34,982 nt of DNA, taken from Methanolinea sp. Its GTDB lineage: Archaea > Halobacteriota > Methanomicrobia > Methanomicrobiales > Methanospirillaceae. The notes below the pieces were generated by a model. It was not told where the DNA came from. It was given only the letters and a program-made list of their open reading frames with translations, and searched no databases. The stretch covers positions 1 through 34,982 of the forward strand of contig JASEES010000012.1 of NCBI GenBank assembly GCA_030019395.1, in the 5' to 3' direction. The translations under genes were made by a program, and so were the position numbers. This document shows positions 14,908-23,742 of this stretch, in pieces; the first letter of the stretch is position 1; every line of letters begins with the position of its first letter.

Positions 14908-17900
14908 TCACATGAAGTCGGCAAGTCCCTTCTGCTCGGACTTCTCCTGCCCGAACGTCGACTCTATTGCCATGTCGAGGACGGCAACCCTCTGGCGGGT
15001 ATAGTCCGAGATCCTGTAGCGGGTACAGATATCGCGGGAGACTTCGAGGTACTTCTTCACAGAGCCCTCGTGCACCGTCGGGATGATGTTCCCGCCGCAC
15101 CGCGTGCACTTCCCGGCAAGGGGCATCCGCCTGTAACTCGCGTTGCACCTGGTGCACCGGAACTTCTGCCTGGAGTAGGCCGAGAGGTTGCCCATCAGGT
15201 CACGGATGAAGTGGGTTGTGAGTACCCTCTCGGCCACGTCATGCTCGTCGACAGCCCGGATCTTCTCCGCAAGGTCGAGTTCCTTCTGCAGCTTGTCGAT
15301 CATCGACTTCTGCTGGGTGTACATCGACTCGATCGGCCCTGCCGAGATATCCGTCGTGTCGTGGGAGAAGGAAAACCCCTCCATCTGGGCGGGCGTCCCG
15401 AGCCTCCGGCCCACCCTGTCGACGAGTCCCTCCACCTCCCGGGGATGGGCATACCGCAGGGCCGCGAGGTAGAACTCGAGCGGGTAGCCGGACCCGACAT
15501 CGATGTTGTGGCTCTCCTTGTCTATCTCCGCAGGGTCGATCCGCGTCGTGAGGACCAGCGGTGCATCCATCGTCCCGCCCCTCGTCTCCGGGAGGAAAGA
15601 CCGGGAAAAGTTGATCAGCCCGTCGAGGAGGAGCATGATGCAGTCCTCGTCCCCGTCGCACTGCCCCGTGAAGATGCCGTTTGCACAGACCGTGTGCTCG
15701 TCCGTGACCGTGAGGCAGAAGACCCGGTCGTCAGGGCAGGGGATGACGTCCCGCCGGGCAATGTGGTCGGCAAGGACGTTCATCCCGACCATCACCGGCA
15801 CGGCATCCCCCTCTTTGACCTCGACGGCCCGGATCTTGCGCAGGAAACAGACGTCCCAGAGGAGCATCGCGTGGTCGGGGGTGACCACGATGGATCGCCC
15901 CCCTCTTGTCTCGAACCGGATCAGGGCTGCGGGAGCCCGGTGGATCGAGACAGACGTGACCCGCCGGAGGTGAGGTTTTCCCTCGGTGTCCACGGTCCGG
16001 ACGAGGAGCGTTGACTGGGGATCGGAGTAGTACGTGCCGAGCCTGTCTATCCCGGGCCGCGAGAGGTCGAAGTTCTCCGCAACGATCTGCCGGATCGGTT
16101 TCGTGCTCCATTCTTTTCCGTCGAATGTCTCGATCAGGGTATCCCCGTGGAAACAGTTCCTCCGCTTGGCCGCGTGGAAGAACGGGTGGGCGTACCCGAC
16201 GTTCGCCCGGGAGAACCCCACGATCCGGGCGAGGACGCCGGCACTCGTGTGGGGCGCAAGCCCGATGACGAGGTGGCCGAGGAGGTCCTCCCGCGAGCTG
16301 ACCCTGTAGAAGGGGGAAAGGCCGTAGCACTTCTCGAGGAGCTCATCGATGAACTGGGCGACCCGGACCATGTACCCGGCACAGGAGTCGGAGACGAGGA
16401 TGTCCTGGGGACGCAGTTCGACCACCTGCAGGGGTGACGTGAGGGGTTTTCCATCGATATCCGCATCGTACCCCAGTTCTCTCAGCTTGTCGGGAGACAC
16501 GCCGATTTCGGCGGGCCGGATGTGGGTTAAGGGCAGGTCAATCATGTCAAAGCGGACGGTGCCGTCCTTGAAGACGAAGATATCACGGGCCGCCCGGAGG
16601 ATGCCCTTCTCGATTGGCTCGACCGTCTTTTCCCGCGATATCAGCCCTCGGACACCCTTCACGAGGGTGATGGCGTTCTCGCGGAGGCCCAGTCTCTCCA
16701 CGGCTGCCATGTACTCCTGCCTGACGTTGAGTGTTGTCGTCGCCGAGCAGGTGGCAGGGACGTGGCAGGAAGGGCAGGTACCGCTCCCGATCTCCCGCCT
16801 GCACCGGGGACACGTGTACACCGGCTCCGTGTGGCTGCCGCAGGCACACCTGTTCCGGAACGTCTCGGCCCCGCAGGAGGGACAGCGGCGTCTCCCCGTC
16901 TCGATGGTGATCACGCCGCCGTCCATGTTGGGCTGGGGTGCGTGGGCCTGTGCTTCCTGGAACGACCGCCTGTTCCCCCCTGCGTCGCCGAGGGGGAAGA
17001 GACCGTGGGGAGGGGGGTTCATCTTCCGGGGACGTGACTTGCCCGGCCGCCCCATGCGGCCGCCAATCCGCGTCCCGGCACGGGACCGCATGGGGAGGCC
17101 CGAGAGGTGGCTGACGAGTGCGAGCGTGTCACTGCCGCCGGGCACACTGTCCCACGCCGGGCGTCTCTTCAGTTTCAGGTCGAGGCCGAGGCACGCGAGG
17201 AAGACGAGGTACTCGCTGATGCATATCTGGCCCTCCCTCACGCGGTGGGGGAGGAGGATCTCCTCGAGGAGGTACTTGATCCGGGGGTCCGGCGGGAGGA
17301 CGAGAATGCCGTGGCGAATTTCACCCTTCTCCGAGACGTAATCGGCGATTTCACGCACCTCGGCGGGCGAGATATCGTCCCAGAGGAAGGTGAAATCGGG
17401 GTGGAGAAATGCCCCCTCGAAACACTGGGCGATCGCCTCTTCCTCGGTCTTAGGCCGCTCCTTTCCCCCCTCCTGGCACCACCACTCGTGGCAGTAGGCA
17501 GGCGGGACGAGGACGTGGTTGTTCTCGAGGAATTCGCCGTACCCGATGAGGATCTCGCCGACGTCGAGGATGCGGTCGACATCGTCCTTCAGCCTGACCG
17601 CAACCTCGGCGTCGTCGATGCGGAGGACATCGCCGTTCTTCAACCGGACCGTCGGCCCCTCTATCGTGTCCACCGGGACGATCCCGGCAGCCTTCCCCGG
17701 GCGCTCGATCTTCATCTGGGTCCCGACCGCGAGGTAGTCGCCGAGGATGTGCATCGTCGCCGGGGAAAGGCCTGCTGCGGCAAACCCCGTGTTCCGCGAA
17801 CGCCCGTACCGGAGCCGGAACCCCCCCTTCCTCATCGGGTAGGCAAAGACCGGGCGTCCGCCGATCAGGTCGCGGAGGTACTTGTCCCGTGGCGCAATCG

Positions 17901-18789
17901 CTCCTCCATTCTCCCCTTCCCCCGGCTTTGCCACGCCCCTGATCAGCTCCTCGAGCCAGTCCCAGCCATCCATCGAGAGGGCCCGGACGTACCGGAGGAC
18001 CTTGGGGGCCTTGAGGGCGAGACCCTCGGCGAGGACGAGGGCCATCCCGCCGCGCACCGCGTTCGTTTCGACCCGCTCGAGGTTCCGGTACCCGCTCACC
18101 TCGTCCTGTTCAGTCCCCTCCCCGTCGATGCAGACCGGGCAGTTCTGGACGATGAGGCGAATCTCGTGGTCGGACGGGAGGTACTGGAGGTTCATGATGG
18201 AGTTGTACTGGCGGATCTCCTCGATGTAGCGTTCCACCTCCTCGGGCCGGGGAATGTACCTGTTCATCCCGAGTTCCCTCCGGACGAAATCGCCGACGAG
18301 GACGGAGAGCGCCTGCGCAGTGCCGCCCGCACTCCTGATGGGTCCTGCGTAGTAGATTTTGAGGTACTCGGAGCCGTCGTCGTTTTTTCCCGTTCCCACC
18401 TTCGCGATCCCCTCCGTCGGGGCGGCCACCACGCCTTCCGTGAGGATTGCCATCGCCGTCCGGATGGCATGGTCGAGCACTTCCTCGCGGCTCTGCTCGC
18501 CGAAACGCCGCTGGACAAAATCAAGCCCGATGCGGAGTGCAGCCTCCTCGCGGGACATCTGGCCCTCGAGTTCCCTGATCCGGGAAGCAATTCCCGGTAT
18601 ACCGAGCAGTGCCTCGACCCGGTCTGCAAGGTCGCTTGCGATCGGGATCTCGACCCCGGTCCGCGGGTCCAGGCCGAGTGCCCGGGCCTTTCCCGCGACC
18701 TCCATTGCGCGCGAGAGGCCTTCCTCGAGGCCGGCAAGGTACTTCTCCATTGCAGGGGAGCAGTGGATCATCACCTTCTCTCTTGCCAC
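14908..18789 (-). CDS. polC: DNA polymerase D large (catalytic) subunit DP2, intein-containing precursor
   Basis: The precursor has 1293 residues; removing the intein leaves 1128, a normal DP2 size. DP2 is the polymerising subunit of the archaeal replicative PolD and pairs with DP1 (polB), which is not here. The N-terminal region carries the family's [23 protein letters not shown] stretch (135-157). Cys-rich zinc modules are seen at C636/C639/C648/C650, C660/C663/C672/C675, and near the C-terminus at C1212/C1215/C1228/C1231. The catalytic acidic motif DGDED (1045-1049) directly follows the intein. The start is a GTG at 18789; a downstream ATG (M7) is possible. It lies 114 nt downstream of the HEAT/MscS cluster with its own TATA-like boxes. 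Confidence 0.97.
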   Translation of the reverse strand: MAREKVMIHCSPAMEKYLAGLEEGLSRAMEVAGKARALGLDPRTGVEIPIASDLADRVEALLGIPGIASRIRELEGQMSREEAALRIGLDFVQRRFGEQSREEVLDHAIRTAMAILTEGVVAAPTEGIAKVGTGKNDDGSEYLKIYYAGPIRSAGGTAQALSVLVGDFVRRELGMNRYIPRPEEVERYIEEIRQYNSIMNLQYLPSDHEIRLIVQNCPVCIDGEGTEQDEVSGYRNLERVETNAVRGGMALVLAEGLALKAPKVLRYVRALSMDGWDWLEELIRGVAKPGEGENGGAIAPRDKYLRDLIGGRPVFAYPMRKGGFRLRYGRSRNTGFAAAGLSPATMHILGDYLAVGTQMKIERPGKAAGIVPVDTIEGPTVRLKNGDVLRIDDAEVAVRLKDDVDRILDVGEILIGYGEFLENNHVLVPPAYCHEWWCQEGGKERPKTEEEAIAQCFEGAFLHPDFTFLWDDISPAEVREIADYVSEKGEIRHGILVLPPDPRIKYLLEEILLPHRVREGQICISEYLVFLACLGLDLKLKRRPAWDSVPGGSDTLALVSHLSGLPMRSRAGTRIGGRMGRPGKSRPRKMNPPPHGLFPLGDAGGNRRSFQEAQAHAPQPNMDGGVITIETGRRRCPSCGAETFRNRCACGSHTEPVYTCPRCRREIGSGTCPSCHVPATCSATTTLNVRQEYMAAVERLGLRENAITLVKGVRGLISREKTVEPIEKGILRAARDIFVFKDGTVRFDMIDLPLTHIRPAEIGVSPDKLRELGYDADIDGKPLTSPLQVVELRPQDILVSDSCAGYMVRVAQFIDELLEKCYGLSPFYRVSSREDLLGHLVIGLAPHTSAGVLARIVGFSRANVGYAHPFFHAAKRRNCFHGDTLIETFDGKEWSTKPIRQIVAENFDLSRPGIDRLGTYYSDPQSTLLVRTVDTEGKPHLRRVTSVSIHRAPAALIRFETRGGRSIVVTPDHAMLLWDVCFLRKIRAVEVKEGDAVPVMVGMNVLADHIARRDVIPCPDDRVFCLTVTDEHTVCANGIFTGQCDGDEDCIMLLLDGLINFSRSFLPETRGGTMDAPLVLTTRIDPAEIDKESHNIDVGSGYPLEFYLAALRYAHPREVEGLVDRVGRRLGTPAQMEGFSFSHDTTDISAGPIESMYTQQKSMIDKLQKELDLAEKIRAVDEHDVAERVLTTHFIRDLMGNLSAYSRQKFRCTRCNASYRRMPLAGKCTRCGGNIIPTVHEGSVKKYLEVSRDICTRYRISDYTRQRVAVLDMAIESTFGQEKSEQKGLADFM
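15661..16155 (-). other. Mini-intein within PolD DP2
   Basis: This 165-residue insert (precursor residues 879-1043) separates HAAKRRN from CDGDED, which are contiguous in intein-less DP2 proteins. Block A starts at Cys879 ([13 protein letters not shown]). Block B has the TPDH motif at 970-973. Block F is [16 protein letters not shown] and block G is IFTGQ followed by Cys1044. No LAGLIDADG endonuclease domain is present, and the space between blocks B and F is short. The last residue is Gln rather than the usual Asn, and the penultimate residue is Gly rather than His. Gln-ending inteins are known at this same DP2 site in other archaea, so the element is probably still able to splice. Confidence 0.93.
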
Positions 18790-18860
18790 CGGGAGACTTA
18801 TCCCTTCGGTTTTTCCCGGACGGGCAGATCGTCCCTGTCCCGGGAGATACGAAAAAGCGG

Positions 18861-18890
18861 AAAAATTTTGGAGGAGGGGAAATTAATTGC
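18861..18890 (-). promoter_or_regulatory. Probable polC promoter region
   Basis: Two AT-rich elements on the minus strand (CAAAATTTTT at 18861-18870 and GCAATTAATTTCC at 18878-18890) lie in the 114-nt gap before polC. Either could be a TATA box giving a leader of about 50-70 nt. Confidence 0.4.
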
Positions 18891-18903
18891 GTCGACCTTC
18901 CTG

Positions 18904-19404
18904 TCACCCGGGCCCGGACATGAGGGCATCGATCCCCTCTTCGCCCATCTGCCAGAGTATCATTGCCGCGTACTGGCGCATGTCCGGATCGGCGGAGCCG
19001 AGCGCGGCCCGGAGAGCGGGAACCGCGGCTTTCCCGACGCGGCACAGGGCCTGCGCAAAGAACCCGCGGGCAGAGGGGTCTTTCGTGGAGAGGGCTGCGA
19101 TGAGAGGCCGCACGGCAGGCCCGCCGATGTGGCCGAGGGCGGCTGCTGCATACCGCCGGAAGCGGACGTCACTGTTCTTCCCGATGGCTTCGATCAGGGG
19201 ATCGATACCCGGCGGGCCTATCCGGGCAAGGGCGACGGCTGCATACCAGCGGGCATCGTCGTTGTCAGTCTCTGCCATGAACCGGACAAGTGCGGGAACC
19301 GCAGTCCCGCCTGCCGCTGCGAGGGTCTTTACGGCACTTCTCCTCGCGGCAAGGTCGCCCTGCGCGAGCACCCGGACCTGCTCCGCGATCTCCTCTTCCC
19401 TCAC
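18904..19404 (-). CDS. Soluble HEAT-repeat protein
   Basis: The 166-residue protein consists almost entirely of about five HEAT-like repeats of some 31 residues, the PBS-lyase/EZ-HEAT type (for example WYAAVALARIG, RRYAAAALGHIGG and FFAQALCRVGK helices with PLI/PAL second helices). Such repeats form alpha-solenoid binding surfaces; there is no catalytic motif. The start is the GTG at 19404, which overlaps the TGA of the upstream MscS gene as GTGA, with GGGGGCG 8 nt before it. A longer frame reaching 19572 would overlap the channel gene by 172 nt and has no repeat signal. It is the last gene of the four-gene cluster. Confidence 0.85.
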   Translation of the reverse strand: MREEEIAEQVRVLAQGDLAARRSAVKTLAAAGGTAVPALVRFMAETDNDDARWYAAVALARIGPPGIDPLIEAIGKNSDVRFRRYAAAALGHIGGPAVRPLIAALSTKDPSARGFFAQALCRVGKAAVPALRAALGSADPDMRQYAAMILWQMGEEGIDALMSGPG

Positions 19405-20249
19405 CGGATATCGCCCCCGCCGTGCGCATGGGACACCTCGATCCTTGCCCCCGGCGCGATTGTCACGACCCTCTGGGGATAGGGTATCTCGATTCCCGCC
19501 TCCTCGAGCGCCTTCTTGATCGTCCAGAGCATCTCGGTCCTCACCGACCACCAGACGCGGGACGGCGCCCATATGAACACCCTGATGATCACGGCCGACT
19601 CGGCGAGGCTGTCCACGAAGACGCTCGGGGCCGGGTGTGCGAGCACGAAGGGGTGGTCCTCGAGCAGCGACCGGATGATCCGGATGGCCGTCTCCGCATC
19701 GGACCGGTAACTGATGCCGATCGAGTACTCGAACCTCCTTGCGACGTTGGCAACGTAATTGGTTATTTCCGAGGTGAATACCTTCTCGTTCGGGACACGG
19801 ACATAGACCCCCTCGTACGTCTTGATGATCGTCGAGAGGACCCGGATCTGGTCGACGGTCCCGCTCACTTCCCCGATGGTGACGTTGTCCCCTGGTTTCA
19901 TCGGGCGTTCCGCGATGATGAAGAGCCCGGACCCGAAGTTCGAGACGATCCTCTGCCCCGCGAAGGCCGCGACAAGGCCGATCGTCCCCCCGACCACCAC
20001 CATGTCAGCGATGTTGATATCGAAGCGGGGGAGCGCGGCGTACACCCCGACGATGATGATGGCCGCCTGGATGACCTTGACGAGCTTGTCGAGCTCGACG
20101 GGATCGACCCGGTCGCTGAATGCCTTTTTGAGGTAGATTGCGACGATCCGGGAGATAATGTAAACCACGAAGACAGCTATGGCAAAGACGAGGAGATCGA
20201 GGAGGGTGACCGTGCCAATGACAGGTATTGAGAGCGATTCAAAGACCAT
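19401..20249 (-). CDS. MscS-family mechanosensitive channel
   Basis: The 282-residue protein has three transmembrane helices (about 16-38, 58-78, 82-112). TM3 is the Gly/Ala-rich pore helix, and after it comes the family's FIIAERPMKPGDNVTIGEVSG beta-domain entry (about 110-130), then the cytoplasmic alpha/beta vestibule. It should open under membrane tension to release small solutes during hypo-osmotic shock. The length is like E. coli MscS (286). The ATG at 20249 has AGAAGGG upstream and lies 8 nt after the DUF432-like gene's stop; the end overlaps the HEAT gene by 4 nt. The N-terminal extension to 20378 would overlap the upstream gene and is rejected. Confidence 0.94.
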   Translation of the reverse strand: MVFESLSIPVIGTVTLLDLLVFAIAVFVVYIISRIVAIYLKKAFSDRVDPVELDKLVKVIQAAIIIVGVYAALPRFDINIADMVVVGGTIGLVAAFAGQRIVSNFGSGLFIIAERPMKPGDNVTIGEVSGTVDQIRVLSTIIKTYEGVYVRVPNEKVFTSEITNYVANVARRFEYSIGISYRSDAETAIRIIRSLLEDHPFVLAHPAPSVFVDSLAESAVIIRVFIWAPSRVWWSVRTEMLWTIKKALEEAGIEIPYPQRVVTIAPGARIEVSHAHGGGDIR

Positions 20250-20257
20250 GGCCCTTC

Positions 20258-21025
20258 TCAGTCCCCCACCCCGTATTCCATCAGGTAACTTGGTTTTTCG
20301 GGAACAAGACTCTTTTTTGTCGGGAAAATCCGGATGGCCTCCTCCATGCCCTCCCGTGGCGGTGTCCTGGTGACCCACGTCTCGCCCAGAATACGGGAGT
20401 AGACCATCATCTCTGCGGACATGGCGGCATGGGGGCCATAGAAGATCCGCAGGGAGGGACTCTCAAAGACTGCCCGGGACACCCATACCCAGTCCTTTCC
20501 CGTGTTCCTGATTGCAAGTGCAAGGATGCCCTCCTGCAGGGGGTCCACCGGGGGAGGTTCGTGACTGACCCCCGTCTCCACGTGCCGCGTGATCACGCCC
20601 TTTTCCGGGGTCCCGTACAGCGAGTACTTGGGCTTTGCGAGAGAGAATACGTCGATGAGGGTATAACTGCCTTCCGAGCCGGAAAAGACACCTATCTCGA
20701 CGGGGAACGTGAGAAAGACGGTCACCTCGGAGAGGGGTCCTATCGCGATCGGGGTAAAATGGAACTCGATTGTATTCGTGACCTCCTGGGGAAGGTTGAC
20801 GGGTTCCACCGGGTTGATGGTGATCGTCCCGCCGGAGAACCCGAGCCTCCTTTCCACGCGGCCGGACGGCGCTACCCTCTCGTAGAGGGTAAACTGTCCT
20901 TCCGTCCTTGTCTCCACCGTTATCCCGCTCTCCCCGAGCCGGAACGGGATCCCGTACCTCCCGAACACGGAGAAGAGATCGGGTCTCCGGGAACATATAC
21001 CTGACCTGCTGCCGGTGCCACTCAC
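20258..21025 (-). CDS. DUF432-like archaeal protein
   Basis: The 255-residue protein matches, by recognition, the archaeal DUF432 pattern: an FGRYGIPF entry, TINPVEPVNLPQEVTN (about 69-84), FPVEIGVFSG, LIDVFSLAKPKYSLYGTPEKGVITR (about 122-146) and a C-terminal YLMEYG. It is all soluble, with no membrane helix, and its function is unknown. In several archaea DUF432 genes neighbour MscS channels, as here. The GTG at 21025 overlaps the previous gene's TGA (GTGA), which supports coupled translation. The family-like part begins only at residue 20, so the GTG at 20968 is an alternative start giving 236 residues. No active-site residues can be proposed. Confidence 0.78.
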   Translation of the reverse strand: MSGTGSRSGICSRRPDLFSVFGRYGIPFRLGESGITVETRTEGQFTLYERVAPSGRVERRLGFSGGTITINPVEPVNLPQEVTNTIEFHFTPIAIGPLSEVTVFLTFPVEIGVFSGSEGSYTLIDVFSLAKPKYSLYGTPEKGVITRHVETGVSHEPPPVDPLQEGILALAIRNTGKDWVWVSRAVFESPSLRIFYGPHAAMSAEMMVYSRILGETWVTRTPPREGMEEAIRIFPTKKSLVPEKPSYLMEYGVGD

Positions 21026-22260
21026 GGCCCGGCAGGTCTCTCCCCGGGCCCTTCGTGCCGTTCCCCTGCATCGATGACGGAAAGGATGAACTCGCGCGAT
21101 TTCCTGTCTGCCCCGGACAGGAGGGGAACAAACCCCTTCAGCAGCTTTTGGTTCGGGATATCCCTGATCGCCTGGAACACCCCTGCCCTTTCTGCCATCG
21201 GGGCGGCGGACAGGTAGAGGAGGATGTGCCTGTACCCTTCCTCGCCGTGCTGCATCAGGGCCTCGAGGGCTGCCGACCGGACAATCGCGTCCGGGTCCCC
21301 GAGTGCCCGCGTCAGGTCGTCGAGGGCGGCAGGGTCGCGTATCTTTCGAAGTGCGAGCACTGCACCCTTCCGGACGGGTGGGGGGCCGTTTGCAAGGGCA
21401 AGGCGGAGGAGCGGCGCCGCCCTGATCCCAAATTCCCCAAGGGCGTAAGCGGCCCTGCTCTGGACAAAACGGTCCGAATCCCCGAGGAGCTCGATGAGGG
21501 GGGAGATGGCACGGTCATCCCCGATCTCGCCGAGCGCGATCGCTGCTTTCCACCGCACGTCCTCGTCGGGGTGGTGGAGTGCACCGATGAGGGGGACGAC
21601 TGCCGGTTCCCCGATCCGGGCGAGGGCTTCCGCAGCCTTCCACCTCACCCCGGAATACCTGTCAGCGGTCAGGACTTCCATCAGGGGTGCAACGCCCGAG
21701 GGTTCGCGCAGCTCGCCCAATGCTTCGGCCGCTGCATACTGGACGGCCGGATCCTTGTGGCCAAGGGCCCGGACGAGGCCCGGAACATCCCTCTCCACGC
21801 GCATCCGGTCCACGTTGGGAGGGCCAATGTGCCAGAGGAGGGCATCTCCCCGCGGGAACGCTCCCCTCCGGGCAGTCGCCGTCCGGGCTTCCGCATCCCC
21901 CGTGCCGGCCATTGCCTCGCGATGCTTCCTGCGCGCCGAATCGGAGACAAGACCGATAACGAGCGAGACAAGGACGAACATCCCGGCCCGGATCGAGGAG
22001 TCGGGACCGATTGTCCCGGAAAGGAGGGCCGTGTCTGCAAGGTAGAGGGCCGAGAGGATGAGACTGACGGGAAGTCCCCTGATACCCATCCATGCCGCCG
22101 CGAGGACGATGGGAACGTAGAAGAAGTGCGAATAGACCGTTTCCATGCCAAGGCCAACGTGCACGACGAGTTCGAGGATGACTGATACGGCGACGAGAAA
22201 CACGATGATGGCGATCTTCGGGCGGTCAAGTCCTTCGCGGGCCGGGCGGAGAAGGTTCAT
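21022..22260 (-). CDS. Membrane-anchored HEAT-repeat protein
   Basis: The 412-residue protein has an N-terminal membrane domain of four helices (about 15-37, 44-60, 64-80, 92-108). It includes the SHFFYVPIVLAAAWMGIRG stretch typical of the sensor module found on many Methanomicrobiales histidine kinases. A basic linker (110-150) and about seven HEAT repeats (155-395) follow, for example RWKAAEALARIGEPAVVPLI. There is no kinase, GGDEF or PAS domain, so the output is presumably protein binding. The ATG at 22260 has no ribosome site but a TATA-like box 29 nt upstream, suggesting a leaderless transcript. The in-frame extension to 22584 lies upstream of that promoter and overlaps the AcnX gene. 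It is the first gene of the HEAT/DUF432/MscS/HEAT cluster. Confidence 0.85.
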   Translation of the reverse strand: MNLLRPAREGLDRPKIAIIVFLVAVSVILELVVHVGLGMETVYSHFFYVPIVLAAAWMGIRGLPVSLILSALYLADTALLSGTIGPDSSIRAGMFVLVSLVIGLVSDSARRKHREAMAGTGDAEARTATARRGAFPRGDALLWHIGPPNVDRMRVERDVPGLVRALGHKDPAVQYAAAEALGELREPSGVAPLMEVLTADRYSGVRWKAAEALARIGEPAVVPLIGALHHPDEDVRWKAAIALGEIGDDRAISPLIELLGDSDRFVQSRAAYALGEFGIRAAPLLRLALANGPPPVRKGAVLALRKIRDPAALDDLTRALGDPDAIVRSAALEALMQHGEEGYRHILLYLSAAPMAERAGVFQAIRDIPNQKLLKGFVPLLSGADRKSREFILSVIDAGERHEGPGERPAGP

Positions 22261-22540
22261 CGAGTCAGGGTGGTACAGGCCCTCTGATAAATCCTGCGGA
22301 ACAGAGAAGAGAACCCCGCCGTCATTCCAGGCGGGTAGAGACCGGGTGTGCTTTTCAACCTCCCGGAGGTCCGGGTTTGTCAATCTCAAAATGCCGGTTT
22401 TTTCGGACGCGATGCGTGATACTGCCGCCGCGACGGTGCCTTGAGCGGTGGCGGGCGACGGGTCCCTGCACGCGGTTCTTACCACCCATCGGGGAGAGCC
22501 ACGATCCCAAAAAAAGAGTCCGGGAAGTGGGGGGCGGGGG
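22261..22540. other. Intergenic region upstream of the HEAT/MscS cluster
   Basis: The 280-bp stretch lies between the aconitase-X stop and the first cluster gene. The only supported element is the TATA-like box at 22285-22294. The reading frames that cross it have no family signal. A short T-tract near 22396-22401 on the plus strand is unremarkable. Confidence 0.45.
22285..22294 (-). promoter_or_regulatory. TATA-like box of the HEAT/DUF432/MscS/HEAT cluster
   Basis: The minus strand reads GGATTTATCA, centred 29 nt before the ATG at 22260. That distance fits a transcript starting at or next to the start codon, in line with the absence of a ribosome site. Confidence 0.5.
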
Positions 22541-23734
22541 TCACCGGTTCTTCCCGGAACGCCCGGTTGTTTCTCCTGTCGCAACCCCGATGCACTCTTC
22601 CGTTGTCCCGAGGCGCACCGCTGCCCCGCACATGCCCGGCACGTAGGAGAATGCCTTGCCCGAGTTCACCATGATCGCCCGGAACCGCTCCATCGCGGGG
22701 GAGACGACCATGCACGTGTCTGCAAACACGCGGGCACCGCTCGCCTCGATAACGGCAACATCGTCGCGGTGCCTCTCGATAACTCCCCGGGCGGCAAACA
22801 CGTAACAGGGGATCTTCGTCACTTTTCCTTCCAAAAGACGTGCAATCGTGCCGAGTTCCTGGGGAGAACAGTGGGGACAGCCCAGGGCAACTGCCTCGAC
22901 GGGGATCTCCTCCATGATCGTCTCTATCTCCTTTCCCTCGACGGTGATGACCTCGAGGTCGCCGGTTGAAAAGGAGAAGATCCGGGCCTCGGGGGTGATG
23001 CCGGCCACGTGAAAGAGTGCGACTGCACCGGATGCTGCCATTGCCGCGCCGAGTGCCTTCAGGTTGTCCCTGCGGGGAGAGATCCCTTCGAAGAGGGGTA
23101 TCCTACCCCCGACGAGTTTTCCCACGTGGTACCCGAGAGCCCCGAAAAGGGCAGGATCGGAGAGCGACGCGCCTCCCTCCACCCGCACAACGATCTCGGG
23201 ACGGCGTTGGGAAACGAGGTGCAGGCCGTACTCGGGCGTCCTCCCCATTATCGCGGCGGCAAGGGCTCCCGGTCCCCCCTCCCGGTTCGTCCGTGCACCG
23301 ATCACCGAGTTTGCGTACACAACGGCTGATGATTCCGACCAGGCCAGGTGGTCGCCGTACTGCGTCACGTAGAGGTAATACGGCGTGCAGGTGCACTCGA
23401 GGGCCAGGCCAAGCTTCCGGTAGGCAGCGATGACCTCTTCCTGGGCGCGTGCAAACCCGGGGTCGATACCCATCTCCTGCCACCGCTCCCTGTCCATCCC
23501 CACGGGGTTGAGGACGGTCGGGACAGCGACCCTCGCGTCCAGCTGCTGCAGCCATTCGAGGCCATACCTCCCGATCGTCTTGAAGGACGCCCCGCTCACC
23601 TGGGCACTCCGGATGGGAATGAGACGCTCTGCCCCGTAGACCTTCCCGAGAGCGATGAGGATTTCGAGCATCCGGGCCCGGGTCTCACCCTGCTCCCCGG
23701 CAAGGATGGCCTCCTCCTCGGACGATAGTCTCAT
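22541..23734 (-). CDS. Aconitase X catalytic domain, phosphomevalonate dehydratase large subunit
   Basis: The 397-residue protein is the large (catalytic) part of aconitase X, formerly DUF521. In archaea it dehydrates (R)-5-phosphomevalonate to trans-anhydromevalonate 5-phosphate in the modified mevalonate pathway, giving isoprenoids for membrane lipids. The enzyme carries an Fe-S cluster. Conserved cysteine contexts are ECTCTPYY (113-120), GCPHCSP (285-291), FADTCMV (337-343) and PGMCGAAV (366-373). The family entry is IRSAQVSGASFKTIG (41-55). The ATG (23734) has GGGGGAGA immediately before it and is 8 nt after the UbiD-type gene, whose product catalyses the next step. The required small swivel subunit (DUF126, usually about 130 residues) is not in the window. 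Confidence 0.9.
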   Translation of the reverse strand: MRLSSEEEAILAGEQGETRARMLEILIALGKVYGAERLIPIRSAQVSGASFKTIGRYGLEWLQQLDARVAVPTVLNPVGMDRERWQEMGIDPGFARAQEEVIAAYRKLGLALECTCTPYYLYVTQYGDHLAWSESSAVVYANSVIGARTNREGGPGALAAAIMGRTPEYGLHLVSQRRPEIVVRVEGGASLSDPALFGALGYHVGKLVGGRIPLFEGISPRRDNLKALGAAMAASGAVALFHVAGITPEARIFSFSTGDLEVITVEGKEIETIMEEIPVEAVALGCPHCSPQELGTIARLLEGKVTKIPCYVFAARGVIERHRDDVAVIEASGARVFADTCMVVSPAMERFRAIMVNSGKAFSYVPGMCGAAVRLGTTEECIGVATGETTGRSGKNR

Positions 23735-23742
23735 TCTCCCCC

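Noticed and set aside
15661-16155. A homing endonuclease inside the intein
   Set aside because: The insert is only 165 residues, with blocks A, B, F and G and no LAGLIDADG motif.
17107-19482. A 791-residue plus-strand frame opposite polC
   Set aside because: It has no family signal and lies wholly opposite polC and its HEAT/MscS neighbours. Such long antisense frames are expected in high-GC DNA with G/C at third positions.
19405-19572. N-terminal extension of the soluble HEAT protein into the MscS gene
   Set aside because: It contains no HEAT pattern, and the GTGA overlap with the channel's stop is a better start.
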